The translations under genes were made by a program, and so were the position numbers. Below the pieces are notes generated by a model. The model was not told where the DNA came from and ran no database searches. It was given only the letters and a program-made list of their open reading frames with translations. A stretch of 45,829 nt of DNA from a virus, in IMG/VR virus record IMGVR_UViG_3300037258_000033, positions 1 to 45,829 of that record. The stretch is one strand, 5' to 3'. This document shows positions 44,822 through 45,829 of this stretch, in pieces (positions within the stretch are counted from its first letter, which is position 1; each line of letters begins with the position of its first letter).

Positions 44822-45829
44822 GCGTTTCTCCCATTGCGGTCGGTTTAACGATTTCAGACTTGCCCCTGCGTTCTCTTCTCACCAGAGCGCGTTGCTCTAG
44901 AGTATCGAACGCATTGTTAGCATCTCGTGCAGTTAGGTGATGTGCTTGCATTAGGGTAGAACGACTAACACCATTAGGATTACGTACAACTGTTCTAAGG
45001 ATTGCATCCAACAGTCTTTCGGCAGATCCCTTTCCTACATTCTCCATTACGTCGTACGCGTGCGCTGCCCATTGTTCACCATACTTAATTGCACGTAAGA
45101 GATCGAGTTCCTGAACGATAACTTGTTCGCCCTCTCTGCGCGAGGCTGCGACGAGTAGTGCAGCCTTTAAGATGGAGTTAGCTAGACGCGCACCGACAGG
45201 CGTCATAATATCTGCTCTTTCGGTGTTTAATCCCTTTGCTAGTAGGTCTGCCTCTAATTGGTTATACCTTACCCAAGCATCTTCGGTCATCGTTGCTTCG
45301 TACGTTACAGTGCGTTGAATCGAACCCTTCAGCTTTTCAATAATCAATGTCTCTGTGCGATTATACGTCTTATAGATGTCTGTCAGCTCTGCGAGAATCA
45401 CGTCTCTATTTCCTGTGGTTGCTTGGGTTGGAGGCCCGATGGGACGTACTTTTGTTAAGTCGCTCTCTGCTGTGATGAAAACGAACCTAGGCATAAAGCC
45501 TGACGATACCATTTCAAGGCCCATCGAACCAGTAACGCGATTCTTAATTCCGCCAGCGAATACAATTAGTCGCGGATCTCGTACTTCGATTACTTCTTTA
45601 CGTAAGATTCGCTTTTGTAGTTTGCCGTCGTACAACTTAGTTAGAAGCTCAGGCATACCGGCCATGTAGTCTTTTTTAGTCATTTGCTCTAGCAGACCAC
45701 TAAACTCGTCGCGCAAGAAGATCGAAGGTCTACCGGGTCTTGTACTTAACGTAGACAGTAAGCCTTCGATCGAACCGTCGGTAGCCATAATAATATCGTC
45801 GTCGACTTCAACGAGCAAGTCCATCGCGA
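44802..45829 (-). CDS. DUF3987-like protein, 5' end outside the window
   Basis: About 340 residues are visible. RPSIFLRDEFSGLLEQM, ELLTKLYDGKLQKRILRKEV, DPRLIVFAGGIKNRV and GFMPRFVFITAESD follow the pattern of DUF3987 ATPase-like proteins, which are linked to primase-helicase modules. The C-terminal 90 residues look like a winged helix (SRSTLMQAHHLTARDANNAF). The frame stays open to the window edge, so the true start lies beyond it. It overlaps queC by 20 bases. Confidence 0.75.
   Translation of the reverse strand, partial: AMDLLVEVDDDIIMATDGSIEGLLSTLSTRPGRPSIFLRDEFSGLLEQMTKKDYMAGMPELLTKLYDGKLQKRILRKEVIEVRDPRLIVFAGGIKNRVTGSMGLEMVSSGFMPRFVFITAESDLTKVRPIGPPTQATTGNRDVILAELTDIYKTYNRTETLIIEKLKGSIQRTVTYEATMTEDAWVRYNQLEADLLAKGLNTERADIMTPVGARLANSILKAALLVAASRREGEQVIVQELDLLRAIKYGEQWAAHAYDVMENVGKGSAERLLDAILRTVVRNPNGVSRSTLMQAHHLTARDANNAFDTLEQRALVRRERRGKSEIVKPTAMGETHANKTK

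Noticed and set aside
1-45829. Integrase, repressor or partition genes indicating a temperate phage
   Set aside because: No recombinase, ParA or CI-like protein was found in any frame. Lifestyle cannot be decided from this window.

Overview
The window is 45.8 kb of a tailed, siphovirus-type phage genome (long tape measure protein, tail-tube protein, no contractile sheath gene seen). Several proteins resemble families I know mainly from actinobacteriophages: the Ala/Asn-repeat protein, small zinc-ribbon and helix-turn-helix proteins, an LtfC-like beta-sandwich protein, and a polymerase with an N-terminal uracil-DNA glycosylase domain. An actinobacterial host is therefore my inference. Base composition is middling, with GC-rich islands at 1-1500, at 5760-6160 and in the distal part of the tail-spike gene. 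No integrase or repressor is visible. Both ends cut through genes, so the genome continues beyond the window.

Layout. (1) 1-11053, leftward: about 25 small early genes, many joined by ATGA or TAATG overlaps. They include an SNF2-type helicase, zinc-ribbon proteins, three related helix-turn-helix proteins and a DUF3846-like protein. This arm also holds a structured non-coding block with tRNA-like units (5757-6154), two near-identical promoters (7337 and 9897) and an 11-bp iteron array (9977-10059) that may be an origin. (2) 11325-36507, rightward: virion and lysis genes in the order terS, terL, portal, two membrane proteins, fibres and tail spike, Mu-I-like protease, capsid decoration protein, major capsid, connectors, tail tube, tail chaperones with a -1 frameshift, tape measure, baseplate proteins, endolysin, holin. 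A perfect 15-bp hairpin closes the unit at 36520-36576. (3) 45829-36580, leftward: nucleic-acid metabolism. This part has a DUF3987-like protein, QueC, a DUF1599-like protein, QueD, a small basic protein, QueE, FolE, two MazG-like proteins, a DpdA-like DNA guanine transglycosylase, a UDG-DNA polymerase A fusion, a DUF6884-like protein, a degenerate HNH protein and a RuvC-like resolvase.

How the genes work together. FolE, QueD, QueE and QueC form the route from GTP to preQ0, and DpdA can place preQ0 into DNA. The predicted outcome is a phage genome carrying 7-cyano-7-deazaguanine, which would resist restriction. MazG-like proteins, the polymerase and the resolvase share that transcription unit.

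The least explained signals are: a dispersed 9-mer CCCTGTGGT (nine exact copies, five in gene leaders or junctions, often followed by ATTC); the cluster of undersized tRNA-like units, one of which has acceptor, D and T arms and an encoded CCA but no anticodon arm; and a long structured RNA in the leader of the tail chaperone gene, whose promoter has a homologous copy upstream of the resolvase gene.
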